This document shows, in pieces, positions 49,978 through 58,817 of a stretch of 64,000 nucleotides of DNA. Source of the DNA: Pseudomonas sp. SLFW (lineage in GTDB: Bacteria; Pseudomonadota; Gammaproteobacteria; Pseudomonadales; Pseudomonadaceae); NCBI RefSeq assembly GCF_009905615.1, contig NZ_JAAAKW010000008.1, positions 186,001 through 250,000 of the forward strand, in the 5' to 3' direction. Every line of letters begins with the position of its first letter. Positions within the stretch are counted from its first letter, which is position 1. The notes under the pieces are model-generated. The model was not told the DNA's origin, searched no databases, and was given only the letters and a program-made list of their open reading frames with translations. The position numbers and the translations under genes were made by a program.

Positions 49978-50925
49978 ATGAGTACACCCATCTACCTCAA
50001 CGCCCTGAGAGCGTTGGAAGCCGCTGCCCGGCATCAGAGCTTTTCTGCGGCGGCAGCGGAACTGCACGTCACGTCGGCGGCCGTGGGCCAACAGGTGCGT
50101 TCTCTGGAGTCGTGGCTCGGTGTGTCGCTCTTCAACCGAGCGTCCAGCGGCAGTGCGCGGCTGGTCCCGACCGATGTCGCCCGCGAAGCGTTACCGGACA
50201 TTCGTGAAGGATTCGAGCGTTTGCGGATGGGGTTGGCGCGCTTGCAGGAAGGCTCGCTCAACACCGGATTGACGGTGACCGTCAGCCCGGCGTTTGCTGC
50301 CAAATGGCTGCTGCCGCGCATCGAGGATTTTCAGCGCTCGCATCCGCAGACCGATGTCCTGCTGGACACAAATCTCAGGCCCGTGGATTTCATCGCCGAA
50401 GGCACGGACATCGGCGTGCGCTACGGCACGGGTCATTGGCCGGGGCTGACGGCGATCAAGTTGATGGATGAAGAAATGTATCCGGTCTGTGCGCCCACGT
50501 ATCCGCTGCTCAAACGAGGTCGGTTATCGGCGAAAATGCTGGCCGATGCCACGTTGATCCATGACCTGTCGATGGCAGGTGATCCCACTTATCCAACGTG
50601 GCGGACCTGGCTCGACGCTGCGGGCTACCCGAACGTGAATGCCGAGCACGGCCTGCGCATCAACAACTCGGCAGCAGTCCTTCAAGCGGCCATCGACGGC
50701 CAAGGGTTGGCGCTCGGGCGCAGTGTGATGTTGCGCGATGACCTGACGGCGGGACGCCTGGTCCGTCCCTTCGGCGAAACCCCTCGCCCGTTGGCGTTCG
50801 CCTACTACATCGTCCATCGCCCCGAAGTGGCGGAACTGGCAAAAATCAAGGCGTTCCGCGACTGGCTGTTGGCTCAGGCGTCAGGTGCGGGCAATCCGGG
50901 TGTCGGTGTCGCTGACTGCTTCTGA
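49978..50925 (+). CDS. LysR-family regulator, GcvA-like
   Basis: 315-residue LysR protein with the GcvA/AmpR-type opening (YLNALRALEAAARHQSFSAA) and HTH AAAELHVTSAAVGQQVRSLE, then effector domain with LTVTVSPAFAAKWLLPRIED and NSAAVLQAAIDGQGLALGRS. Divergent from the SDR gene, its probable target. Its last 52 bp overlap the end of the rhomboid gene on the other strand. Confidence 0.9.
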   Translation: MSTPIYLNALRALEAAARHQSFSAAAAELHVTSAAVGQQVRSLESWLGVSLFNRASSGSARLVPTDVAREALPDIREGFERLRMGLARLQEGSLNTGLTVTVSPAFAAKWLLPRIEDFQRSHPQTDVLLDTNLRPVDFIAEGTDIGVRYGTGHWPGLTAIKLMDEEMYPVCAPTYPLLKRGRLSAKMLADATLIHDLSMAGDPTYPTWRTWLDAAGYPNVNAEHGLRINNSAAVLQAAIDGQGLALGRSVMLRDDLTAGRLVRPFGETPRPLAFAYYIVHRPEVAELAKIKAFRDWLLAQASGAGNPGVGVADCF

Positions 50926-52088
50926 CGCGCAAGCTCCACGCCGATCGCCTCACGAATCTCCGTCAACACGTACAGCGATGCGCCCAACACCGTCAACGCC
51001 AGAACGCCTGAAACAATGAGGCTGCGCAAGGCTGTTTTCGAGCGGGCAGGTTCGTTGAGGGATCTCGCCAGCGTGAACCCGATCAGCATGCCACCGGCCA
51101 ATCCACCGAGGTGCGCGCCGTTGTCGATGCCATGATGAGTGAAGCCGGAGAACAGGTTGTAGCCGATCAGCACCAGGATCGAGGTACGTTGTTGCACGGC
51201 AATCGAGGTGGGTAGTTCGCGGCGATATTTGAGCAGAAACACCAATAGCGCGCCGAACACCCCAAAGATCGCGCCCGAGGCGCCCGCGCTGTTGTTGATG
51301 GGGTGCCACAAGACGCTAACCAGACTTCCCGTCAGCCCGGCGAACAGATAAAGCGCCAGAAAGCGTGCGCTGCCGTACAGACGCTCAGCCAATCGACCCA
51401 TCAGGTACAGCGACACCATGTTGAACGCGAAGTGAAACAGGCCGAAGTGGACGAAAACCGACGAGAGCAGGCGCCACCATTCGCCGGACAGCGTCTGAGG
51501 ACCATAATTGGTGCCCCACCCCACCGTCAGGGCGACATTTTCCGCCATCACGCCCACGCCGCCGGCACACATCGCCAGGTACACCAGCAGGTTGATCGCG
51601 ATCAATGCGTAAGTGACCCAAGTGATCGGAGTCAGTGTTTTGATTCGCTCGGCGTGTTGGTCCAGTGCGGCCTGTTCCTCGGCTCGGGCAGGCGTCATCC
51701 GGGTCGGCAATTGCTCGAAGATCGTGCGCGCCAAACCACGCTTGGCGGGAATGACGATCACCTGCTGAATGCCTTCCGGGGTGTGTACATCGAAGAACAC
51801 TTCAACGCCTGTGATCCTGGCATCAAAGATCTGGCTGCGGGCGAAGGTCCATTTCGTCTCGACCGGACGCCGGAACAGCCTGCGTTTCGATTTGCTCAGT
51901 TCAACCGCATCAAAGGTGAAGTCGAGTCGACCATTGGTTTGTGTCGATAACCGGGTGACACCGCGCTTTCCGCGCTTGGGCTGGACAGCAAACCGGACCT
52001 TGGTGGTGCTTGTGGAGAAACTGTGTCCATTGTATGCAGCGTTTGCGGCCTGATCGAGAGGGGCCGTGATCGGCTCTGTTCGTTCCAT
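50874..52088 (-). CDS. Rhomboid-family intramembrane serine protease
   Basis: 404 residues. A cytoplasmic N-terminal part of about 160 residues, with basic segments (KRGKRGVTRLSTQTNGRLDF), is followed by six or seven membrane helices carrying the rhomboid motifs: FHFAFNMVSLYLMGRLAE, catalytic Ser in GASGAIFGVFGALLVF, and His in AHLGGLAGGMLIGF. Cuts membrane proteins within the bilayer; substrate unknown. ATG 52088 is chosen because AAGGA lies 8 bp upstream; a GTG at 52109 is an alternative. Confidence 0.9.
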   Translation of the reverse strand: MERTEPITAPLDQAANAAYNGHSFSTSTTKVRFAVQPKRGKRGVTRLSTQTNGRLDFTFDAVELSKSKRRLFRRPVETKWTFARSQIFDARITGVEVFFDVHTPEGIQQVIVIPAKRGLARTIFEQLPTRMTPARAEEQAALDQHAERIKTLTPITWVTYALIAINLLVYLAMCAGGVGVMAENVALTVGWGTNYGPQTLSGEWWRLLSSVFVHFGLFHFAFNMVSLYLMGRLAERLYGSARFLALYLFAGLTGSLVSVLWHPINNSAGASGAIFGVFGALLVFLLKYRRELPTSIAVQQRTSILVLIGYNLFSGFTHHGIDNGAHLGGLAGGMLIGFTLARSLNEPARSKTALRSLIVSGVLALTVLGASLYVLTEIREAIGVELARQKQSATPTPGLPAPDA

Positions 52089-52451
52089 CGAGAGTGTCCT
52101 TGAGTTCACGGGATGGAAGAAGCGTTCCGGTAACGGACGTTTGTCGTTACGGGTGCCTAAGGCTCCTTCCTGGGCGTATCAATGGATCGACCAGCCACAC
52201 AATTTCTTGATGGTGCCGTGGTGGCCTTTCTCTCGACAAAGGAAGGCTTCATGCTTTGGATTCGCTTGTGAGCTAAGCTCCCAGACGGATTGTCCGGACC
52301 CCCGCCATGACAGGCGAAGGTCCTCCCGAAACGTCCGTCGCTGGAAAGCGGCGGCACGTGAGTTGCAAGTGCGATGGGGGCACATTTTTCGAGAGCGTCA
52401 TACGGCAGCGGCACACCGCGTGTCTTCGGGTTTTCCCTCTAGAGGTTCAGG
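52089..52451. other. Divergent intergenic region
   Basis: 363 bp between the rhomboid gene and the solute-binding gene. Promoters for both are expected; I see no palindrome, repeat or small gene. Confidence 0.4.
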
Positions 52452-53270
52452 ATGATAGGGCGTCGTATCTGCGGGTTCATGTGTGTCACAGCCGCCTTGC
52501 TGCTGATTCCCAGTGTGGCGTTCAGCGAGGACGCCTGTGATCACCTGACCGCCACCGGCAATGCCGAATACCCGCCTTACCTGTGGCGCGATCCAGCGAA
52601 CCCTCATCGACTCATTGGCGCCAACGCCGACCTGATCCAGCATTTGGGCACGCAACTGGGCATGCGCATCGACGTCCTGTACGGAGGCCCCTGGTCACGG
52701 GCGCAGGAAGAGGTGAGGTCGGGCCGCATTGACATGTTGGCCGGGTATTTCCTCACCACCGAACGGGCGCGGACGTTGAATTTCGTCGACCCTCCGTTTC
52801 TGTATACGTCCAGCATGATTTGGGTCCGGCGCAACGACGGGTTCCCCTACCGCGAATGGGCGGATCTGATCGGGCGCAATGGTGGAACCCTGGTCAACAA
52901 CAGCTACGGACAGGCGTTCGACGATTACGCGAAGGCCCACCTGTCCCTTGAAGCAGTGCCGACGGCGAATCAGGCGTTCCAGAAGCTCATCCTCAAACGC
53001 AACGACTTCGTGATTTTCGAACAGTTTCCCGGCTGGGCCTTGGCAAAAAAACTGGGGGTCAAAGATGCCGTAGAAGCCCTTGAGCCGCCGATCAGCCGGG
53101 AAGGGTTGTACTTGGCGCTGTCACCCAACTCCCAGTGCCTGCCCCAACCCTTACGAAACAGGATCAAGGAGGAAATGCAGAAAATGGTCGCCAGTTCCCT
53201 CCCGCAAGACCTCGTCACATCGAATCTGGAACTGTGGAATGCGCAGCAACGTGAGAGCGTGAAGCCGTGA
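52452..53270 (+). CDS. Periplasmic amino-acid-type solute-binding protein
   Basis: 272 residues with a signal peptide of about 24 residues (AALLLIPSVAFSEDAC). The body has the PBPb fold of polar amino-acid binding proteins: NAEYPPYLWRDPANPHRLIG, LIQHLGTQLGMRIDVLYGGP, RSGRIDMLAGYFLTTERART. No permease or ATPase is adjacent, so it may be an orphan sensor/scavenger. The mature protein has several Cys (residues 28 and C-terminal PNSQCLPQ) that could form a disulfide. Confidence 0.82.
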   Translation: MIGRRICGFMCVTAALLLIPSVAFSEDACDHLTATGNAEYPPYLWRDPANPHRLIGANADLIQHLGTQLGMRIDVLYGGPWSRAQEEVRSGRIDMLAGYFLTTERARTLNFVDPPFLYTSSMIWVRRNDGFPYREWADLIGRNGGTLVNNSYGQAFDDYAKAHLSLEAVPTANQAFQKLILKRNDFVIFEQFPGWALAKKLGVKDAVEALEPPISREGLYLALSPNSQCLPQPLRNRIKEEMQKMVASSLPQDLVTSNLELWNAQQRESVKP

Positions 53271-53276
53271 GCGATG

Positions 53277-53299
53277 GCCTCGACCGGGAGGGTCGAGGC
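53277..53299. terminator. Hairpin between convergent genes
   Basis: GCCTCGACC (53277-53285) pairs with GGTCGAGGC (53291-53299), 5-nt loop, directly after the solute-binding stop and before the end of the convergent CMD-like gene. Confidence 0.65.
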
Positions 53300-53319
53300 G
53301 ATCGGTTGTCGGGCGTGTC

Positions 53320-53868
53320 TCACGCGCTCCAGGCGAAGGGTTCGAGGAACTCGTCCAGCGCCAGTTGAGCGACGCTGGCGGTGTAGTTGGTCATCGTCGA
53401 GGCGGCTACCACCAGAATGACTTCGAGCAACAGCGATGCATTGAAGCCTGCCGACATGAAGGCCTTTTTCGCTGCGTCATCGAGATGCCCACGGTTTTCG
53501 ATCAGCGCCCGCGCGAGGCGCGAGAGTGCGGCGTGTCGGGCGTCCTGTGGCAACCGGCGCTGACGAATGGCTTGCACATCGGTGTCCGACAAACCTTCCT
53601 TGAGCGCCAGACACGAATGAAACGCCACCGCCCATGCGGACGCGTTGGTCACGGCATTGGTCAGGAGCAGCACCTGGATTTCCGCTTCGGTGAAACTGCC
53701 CCCGTGCACCTGCCCGAAGACGCCTACCAATCCATTGATCAATTGGCTGGAGCCGGCCATGGCGCCTGCAATGTTGGGCACCCGGCCAAAGGCCTGAGCC
53801 AGGCCGTTCAAAGCGGGGCGGGAAAGTTCGGGTGCTGTGTCGAGGGTGTAAACGGGAAAGTGCGTCAT
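53320..53868 (-). CDS. Carboxymuconolactone decarboxylase/AhpD-like protein
   Basis: 182 residues of the AhpD-like helical fold: RPALNGLAQAFGRVPNIAGA, then FTEAEIQVLLLTNAVTNASA followed by WAVAFHSCLALKEG. The AhpD catalytic CxxC is not there (Ala/Ala in its place), though the following His is kept. So it lacks the known peroxidase chemistry and may be a dead relative or have another task. Next to the XRE regulator on the same strand (89 bp gap). Confidence 0.8.
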   Translation of the reverse strand: MTHFPVYTLDTAPELSRPALNGLAQAFGRVPNIAGAMAGSSQLINGLVGVFGQVHGGSFTEAEIQVLLLTNAVTNASAWAVAFHSCLALKEGLSDTDVQAIRQRRLPQDARHAALSRLARALIENRGHLDDAAKKAFMSAGFNASLLLEVILVVAASTMTNYTASVAQLALDEFLEPFAWSA

Positions 53869-53957
53869 GAGCGTGTCCTGTGAGGTCGAGCCAGTGGTTT
53901 GGAAAACAACATGGCCAGCTTAGGGACGGGGCTCAGGGCCAACAATTACTTGTCAGG

Positions 53958-54809
53958 TCATGACAACGCGTCTTCATTGGTCATGATTTTCATGAGCTGC
54001 ATATGCAGGCCTTCAGTGGCGTCGTCGGCCGGAAACAGGCACTCGATGCGCAGCTCCTGAGAGGCCACTGTCAACGGGGTTCCAACCGTGCTCACCATCG
54101 AAAAGTAGTTGAGCACTGCGCCTCCATGAATGAACCCCAGTGGCACCACGGGCAAGCCGGATTCGCTTCCCGAGAAGCCTTGGGATAGCCACTCGGCACG
54201 TACGTCGGGATAGCCGAACAGAGCGTCCAGCAACTGCCGGGTCTGAGGGTCGATCACTTGACCCAGCGACTCGCGGCGGACCCGCTGAATCAGGCTGCGC
54301 GCCACATTGTCCCAATCCGCAATGTGCGGCCGCAGGCCCTTCGGGTCGAAGATCAAGTGCAGCATGTTGCGTGGTCCGGTGCGCGCCTGCATGTCGATGA
54401 AGCGGTTGAAAAAGTGCAGCGTCGAAGGGCGGACCTGCAACACGTTCCAGTAGCGGTCCATGATCAGCGCCGGGAAAGGTTCGTGTTGCAGCAGCACGCG
54501 ACTCGCCGCCGCGCTGACCCGCGCCATCTCCTGAGCACTCCAGCCCGCTTCCGAATACATCGGCGCGTAACCTGACGACAGCAACAGCAGATTGCGTTCA
54601 CGCAAAGGCACTTCAAGGGATTGCGCCAGGTCCAGCAGCGTCTGCCGGCCGGGCACGCTGCGCCCGCTTTCGATGAAGCTGATCTGCCGTTGCGAAATAC
54701 CGGCGTCCAGCGACAGGTCCAACTGGCTCACGCCGCGCACCCCCCGCCAATAGCGCAACAGACTGCCCAATTCTTTCGACACGTTTTGAGCGAGGCGGGT
54801 GGCGGGCAT
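53958..54809 (-). CDS. XRE-family regulator with MmyB-like ligand domain
   Basis: 283 residues. N-terminal HTH_XRE domain (LGSLLRYWRGVRGVSQLDLS, AGISQRQISFIESGRSVPG), then the MmyB-like ligand-binding domain with APMYSEAGWSAQEMARVSA, PALIMDRYWNVLQVRPST and HGGAVLNYFSMVSTVGTPLT. ATG 54809 gives the normal opening. This class, common in Pseudomonas and Actinobacteria, often represses neighbouring oxidoreductases and binds fatty-acid-like ligands. Divergent from the ArsR gene; the AhpD-like gene downstream is a likely operon partner. Confidence 0.87.
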   Translation of the reverse strand: MPATRLAQNVSKELGSLLRYWRGVRGVSQLDLSLDAGISQRQISFIESGRSVPGRQTLLDLAQSLEVPLRERNLLLLSSGYAPMYSEAGWSAQEMARVSAAASRVLLQHEPFPALIMDRYWNVLQVRPSTLHFFNRFIDMQARTGPRNMLHLIFDPKGLRPHIADWDNVARSLIQRVRRESLGQVIDPQTRQLLDALFGYPDVRAEWLSQGFSGSESGLPVVPLGFIHGGAVLNYFSMVSTVGTPLTVASQELRIECLFPADDATEGLHMQLMKIMTNEDALS

Positions 54810-54941
54810 GGCGTGACCTGTGGCGCAGGTGATGGGGAGAGGACTGTAGCGAAGCGGGGCGGGTGGCCACAATGACATGGGGTGTAATTGTCCGAGCCCA
54901 ATCTCCCGCGATTCAGCTCGCTGACTTCGAAACGTATTGAC

Positions 54942-54961
54942 ATATCGATAAATCTCGATAT
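54942..54961. promoter_or_regulatory. ArsR operator 1
   Basis: ATATCGATAAATCTCGATAT: the right half equals that of operator 2 exactly, the left half differs in three bases. It lies 10 bp before the ArsR start, overlapping its probable -10 region, as expected for self-repression. Confidence 0.7.
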
Positions 54962-54970
54962 TCTCGCGGC

Positions 54971-55273
54971 ATGGAACTGATCGAAATATTCAAAGCCCTC
55001 TCGAACACGACGCGTCTTCAAATCCTGAAAGGTTTGAAGGACCCCGAGAAGAACTTCCCTCCGCAGGATGAAGGGGACGTTCACACGGTGGGCGTTTGTG
55101 TCAGCAGCATTCAAGAGGGTATCGGGCTCTCGCAATCGACCGTGTCCGGTTATCTCGCCACGCTGCAACGGGTGGGCCTGGTCGAAGTCCGGCGCATCGG
55201 TCAGTGGACGTATTACAAACGGAATGAAGCAACCATCAGCGCGCTGGCCGAGATCATAGGGAAAGACTTGTAG
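54971..55273 (+). CDS. ArsR-family regulator
   Basis: 100-residue winged-helix ArsR/SmtB-type repressor: LIEIFKALSNTTRLQILKGL, recognition helix IGLSQSTVSGYLATLQRVGL and the wing VRRIGQWTYYKRN. It lacks the CVC metal-binding motif of ArsR (VGVCVSSI has one Cys), so it may sense an electrophile or redox state instead. Two matching operators flank it, before its own gene and before the MDR gene. Confidence 0.88.
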   Translation: MELIEIFKALSNTTRLQILKGLKDPEKNFPPQDEGDVHTVGVCVSSIQEGIGLSQSTVSGYLATLQRVGLVEVRRIGQWTYYKRNEATISALAEIIGKDL

Positions 55274-55290
55274 GTTTTTTTTACCCCAAT

Positions 55291-55310
55291 ATATCGAGAT
55301 ATCTCGATAT
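55291..55310. promoter_or_regulatory. ArsR operator 2
   Basis: ATATCGAGATATCTCGATAT, a perfect 20-bp palindrome between the ArsR stop and the MDR start, so the MDR gene has its own ArsR-controlled promoter. Confidence 0.8.
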
Positions 55311-55337
55311 CCCTTTTTATAGATATGAGGAATTACC

Positions 55338-56312
55338 ATGAAAGCGATGGTCCTTAACGCCTTTGGCGGACCCGATTCATTCCAACTCTGCGACGTGCCC
55401 ACGCCTGTGCCGAACGCGGGACAGGTCCTGGTTCGGGTACACGCGACGTCCATTAATCCGCTGGATTATCAGGTCCGCCGTGGCGACTACGCCGACCTGG
55501 TGCCACGGCCCGCCATCACCGGACACGATGTCTCGGGCGTCGTCGAAGCTGTCGGGCCGGGTGTGACCGCCTTCGCGCCAGGAGACGAGGTCTGGTACAC
55601 CCCACAAATCTTCGACGGGCCGGGGAGCTACGCCGAATACCACGTCGCTGCCGAAAGCATCATCGGCAAGAAACCTGCCTCGCTCAGTCACCTCGAAGCG
55701 GCCAGTCTGAGCCTGGTGGGCGGCACGGCGTGGGAAGCGCTGGTCGTGCGTGCCGCGCTCAGAGTGGGAGAAAGCATCCTGATCCATGGCGGTGCGGGAG
55801 GCGTCGGTCATGTGGCAATCCAACTGGCCAAAGCCGTGGGGGCGAAGGTGTTCACGACCGTGCGCGAGACCAACGCTGAGTTCGCCCGCAGTGTCGGCGC
55901 CGATGTGGTCATCGACTACGAACGGGAAGATTACGTCGACGCCATCCTGCGCGAAACGGAAGGTCGCGGCGTGGATGTCGTGTTCGACACCATCGGCGGC
56001 AACACTTTGTCGCGCAGCCCCGATGTGCTGGCGCAGCTCGGCCGCGTGGTCTCGATTGTGGACATCTCTCAACCCCAAAACGTCATTCAGGCCTGGGGCA
56101 AAAACGCCAGTTATCACTTCGTGTTCACACGACAGAATCGCGGCAAGCTCGATGAACTGAGCGCGTTGGTCGAGCGGGGGCAATTGCGGCCGCATGTCGG
56201 TGCCGTCTATTCGCTCGCCGACATTTCCCTCGCCCATGCCCGGCTGGAGACGCCCAACAACGGCGTTCTCGGAAAAATCGCGATCGCCGTCGAGCCATCG
56301 CTTATCCCGTAA
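55338..56312 (+). CDS. Medium-chain dehydrogenase/reductase, quinone oxidoreductase-like
   Basis: 324-residue MDR oxidoreductase: SINPLDYQVRRGDYADLVP, ITGHDVSGVVEAVGPGVTAF, cofactor fold HGGAGGVGHVAIQLAKAVGA and VDVVFDTIGGNTLSRSPDVL. Zinc ligands are not conserved, so it is a zeta-crystallin-like NADPH:quinone/enone reductase. It is under the second ArsR operator and is followed 38 bp later by an ABM-domain gene, probably one operon for removing reactive quinones or enones. Confidence 0.88.
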   Translation: MKAMVLNAFGGPDSFQLCDVPTPVPNAGQVLVRVHATSINPLDYQVRRGDYADLVPRPAITGHDVSGVVEAVGPGVTAFAPGDEVWYTPQIFDGPGSYAEYHVAAESIIGKKPASLSHLEAASLSLVGGTAWEALVVRAALRVGESILIHGGAGGVGHVAIQLAKAVGAKVFTTVRETNAEFARSVGADVVIDYEREDYVDAILRETEGRGVDVVFDTIGGNTLSRSPDVLAQLGRVVSIVDISQPQNVIQAWGKNASYHFVFTRQNRGKLDELSALVERGQLRPHVGAVYSLADISLAHARLETPNNGVLGKIAIAVEPSLIP

Positions 56313-56350
56313 CCCGCTTGTAAACGTTCACGTCATTGTCGAGGCCCATC

Positions 56351-56692
56351 ATGATTTACGAGATCGCGTTGCTACCTGTTCATAAAGAGCGTACGGAGCT
56401 GTTCAAACGTGCATTTGCTGAGGTCACGCCCTTGCTCACCCGCGCACAGGGTTATGAAGGTCACCTGCTCGCGCCAGGCATCGAAACCCCGGAGCGATTC
56501 AACCTGATCGTGCGTTGGCGATCACTTCAGGACCACACACCGGGTTTCGAGGAAAGTGAAGATCACCGGCTGTTCATGCAGGGACTGGAGGCGTATTTCT
56601 CGGAAGAGCCGACGGTCTACCACATCGAGGGCACCGCTTTTTTTGAAGGCGAACAGGCTGGTTCGAACGGAGCCGTCCGCGTAGCCAACTAG
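56351..56692 (+). CDS. Antibiotic biosynthesis monooxygenase (ABM)-domain protein
   Basis: 113 residues. ABM-type dimeric alpha/beta barrel: MIYEIALLPVHKERTELFKR, GYEGHLLAPGIETPERFNLI, VRWRSLQDHTPGFEESEDHR. Such proteins oxidise quinol-like substrates without a cofactor or act as heme-degrading or putative monooxygenases. ATG 56351 is chosen over the earlier frame opening. Cotranscribed with the MDR gene, so it likely belongs to the same ArsR-controlled detoxification set. Confidence 0.82.
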   Translation: MIYEIALLPVHKERTELFKRAFAEVTPLLTRAQGYEGHLLAPGIETPERFNLIVRWRSLQDHTPGFEESEDHRLFMQGLEAYFSEEPTVYHIEGTAFFEGEQAGSNGAVRVAN

Positions 56693-56966
56693 GGCGATCC
56701 GGGTGTCTGAGGCAGCAAGGGGCGAGTGAGTGACGTCCCTTGCTGTCTGCTGTTCTGATCAGCTTTTCCCCGCGTCCATTCATCCCTCAAGCGCATATTC
56801 AGTGAATCCATTCAGCCCTTTCACGGTCATCTGTCTGGCAAGCGTTATTTTGGACCCGCTCCAAACCCATTGAGAACACGAGTATTCGAAGGCTGCACAT
56901 CGCTTCCATTCTGCTGATTGCGGCGCCGATGCTCCGGTTCTCTCACGCTCACGACAGGAAATCGTT

Positions 56967-57806
56967 ATGACCATTCTCGTAACAGGCGCAGGCACCGGAT
57001 TTGGCTATGAAGTGGCCCTGAGGCTGGCTGCCAAAGGGCTGTCCGTCATCGCCGGTGTGGAAATCGTGGCGCAGGTGCATGCGCTGGAACAGGAGGCCAA
57101 GCGCAGAGGCGTGCAGCTTCGAATTGAAAAACTGGACGTCACCCATGAAGGGGATCGCCGCAACGCCGCCGAGTGGGACGTCGATGTACTGCTGAACAAT
57201 GCGGGTATTTCGGAAGGCGGCGCCACGGTGGACATCCCGGCGGAAAACCTGCGCCGTCAGTATGAAGTCAACGTCATCGGCCCCTTGATGCTCACGCAGA
57301 TGATCGTAAAAAAAATGGTGGCCAAGAAGCGCGGCAAGATCGTGTTCATGTCCTCGGTCGCAGGACTGACCACCGATCCGTTCGCTGGCGCCTATGCCTC
57401 TTCCAAACACGCGGTCGAAGCGATTGCCGAGGCCATGAGCCAAGAGCTGAAAGAGTTCGGAATCGAGGTCGCGACGGTCAATCCCGGTCCGTTCCTGACG
57501 GGCTTCAATGACCGAATGTTTGAGACTTGGAAAAACTGGCAGGATGACCCTTCGCAGCGCCTCTTCGATTACAGCAAGCTCGCGTTCCCCCACGAGCAAT
57601 ACGACCCCGAGCCAGTGTATGCAACCACGATCGGTGTGATCACCGGTGAGATCGTCAGCTACCGGAACGTGGAACCCAAGGAAATCATTGATCAGCAGCG
57701 TAAGCAGCTCGATTCTGCATGGACACGCAAGAGCACCGACGGGCTGGGACAACGTTCCGAGCTGGTTCAAAAGGCTTTCGATATCAAGCCGGGTATGCCG
57801 ATCTGA
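56967..57806 (+). CDS. Short-chain dehydrogenase/reductase (SDR)
   Basis: 279-residue SDR. The cofactor loop reads TGAGTGFG, NNAGISEGGATVDI follows, and the catalytic Ser and Tyr-Lys are in MSSVAGL and YASSKHAVEAIAEAM. The C-terminal tail, about 60 residues beyond the core (VSYRNVEPKEIIDQQRKQLD), is longer than in classical SDRs. It stands alone: 274 bp from the ABM gene and 141 bp before the GntR gene on the same strand. Confidence 0.88.
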   Translation: MTILVTGAGTGFGYEVALRLAAKGLSVIAGVEIVAQVHALEQEAKRRGVQLRIEKLDVTHEGDRRNAAEWDVDVLLNNAGISEGGATVDIPAENLRRQYEVNVIGPLMLTQMIVKKMVAKKRGKIVFMSSVAGLTTDPFAGAYASSKHAVEAIAEAMSQELKEFGIEVATVNPGPFLTGFNDRMFETWKNWQDDPSQRLFDYSKLAFPHEQYDPEPVYATTIGVITGEIVSYRNVEPKEIIDQQRKQLDSAWTRKSTDGLGQRSELVQKAFDIKPGMPI

Positions 57807-57947
57807 ATGTGGCTGACAGATGCGTCAAGGATGAAAAAGCCTGCCCGGCTGGGGTAGGCTAGCGCAGCTTGTATTGACGCCTGTTCGTCCGACACCCTGT
57901 CCGACGAACCTGGCCGCCGCGCGTTATCGCCTCTAAGCCAGACCTCT

Positions 57948-58694
57948 ATGACCCTCGACTCGACCGCAAAACTGACCCACGACTCGCCCGTGCCGCTCTA
58001 CACGCAGCTGAAGGAATACCTTCGCTCGCGCATATTGGACGGCACTTTTCAGCCGGGCAGCCGCATGGGATCGGAAAGCGAACTGGGTGCCACGTTTGGC
58101 GTCAGTCGCATCACGGTGCGGCAGGCGTTGGGCGATCTGCAGATGGAAGGGCTGATCTTCAAAATCCACGGCAAGGGCACCTTCGTCTCCAAGCCCAAGG
58201 CGTTTCAGAACGTCACGTCCCTCAAAGGGCTGGCCGAGGCGCTGGCGGATTCGGGCTACGAAGTCGTGAACCGGTTGTGCGGCTTCGACTACGTGCCCGC
58301 CGATGCAACAGTGGCCCAGCGACTGCAGTTGAGCGAGGGCGACACGGTGCTGGAGATCCAACGGGTGCGATTGGTCAATCGTGAGCCCGTCTCGCTGGAA
58401 ATCACTTACCTGCCCGAGACGGTCGGGCGCCGACTGGGATCGGCCGACCTTGCGACTCGGGACATCTTCCTCATTCTGGAAAACGACCTCGACATTTCCC
58501 TCGGCCATGCGGACCTGGCCATCGACGCCATTGAAGCCACTGCGCACATGGCCGCTGCGCTGGGTCTCAAGACTAAAGCGCCGATCATGCGCATCGAACG
58601 GCTGACCCATACCGCTGAAGGACAGCCGCTGGATTTCGAATACCTTTATTACCGGGGTGACGCTTTCCAGTATCGGTTGCGGATCGATCGGTAA
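57948..58694 (+). CDS. GntR-family regulator, HutC (UTRA) subfamily
   Basis: 248 residues: winged HTH (VPLYTQLKEYLRSRILDGTF, GSESELGATFGVSRITVRQA, FKIHGKGTFVSKPK) and a UTRA ligand domain with EVVNRLCGFDYVPADATVAQ and HADLAIDAIEATAHMAAALG. HutC-type members answer to sugars, histidine intermediates or phosphonates. No obvious catabolic operon is next to it: the SDR upstream is a candidate target. Followed by the GGDEF gene after 123 bp. Confidence 0.88.
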   Translation: MTLDSTAKLTHDSPVPLYTQLKEYLRSRILDGTFQPGSRMGSESELGATFGVSRITVRQALGDLQMEGLIFKIHGKGTFVSKPKAFQNVTSLKGLAEALADSGYEVVNRLCGFDYVPADATVAQRLQLSEGDTVLEIQRVRLVNREPVSLEITYLPETVGRRLGSADLATRDIFLILENDLDISLGHADLAIDAIEATAHMAAALGLKTKAPIMRIERLTHTAEGQPLDFEYLYYRGDAFQYRLRIDR

Positions 58695-58817
58695 CCGTCG
58701 CCTGTCGACGATCATCAGATAACGTACGAAACAGACGCCTGCCCCGTTTCTCCCAGCTATGCTAGCCAAGCAGTGATTTGGCCAGCACACGTTGGGTGAC
58801 AGGGAGGTGGTGAGCAG

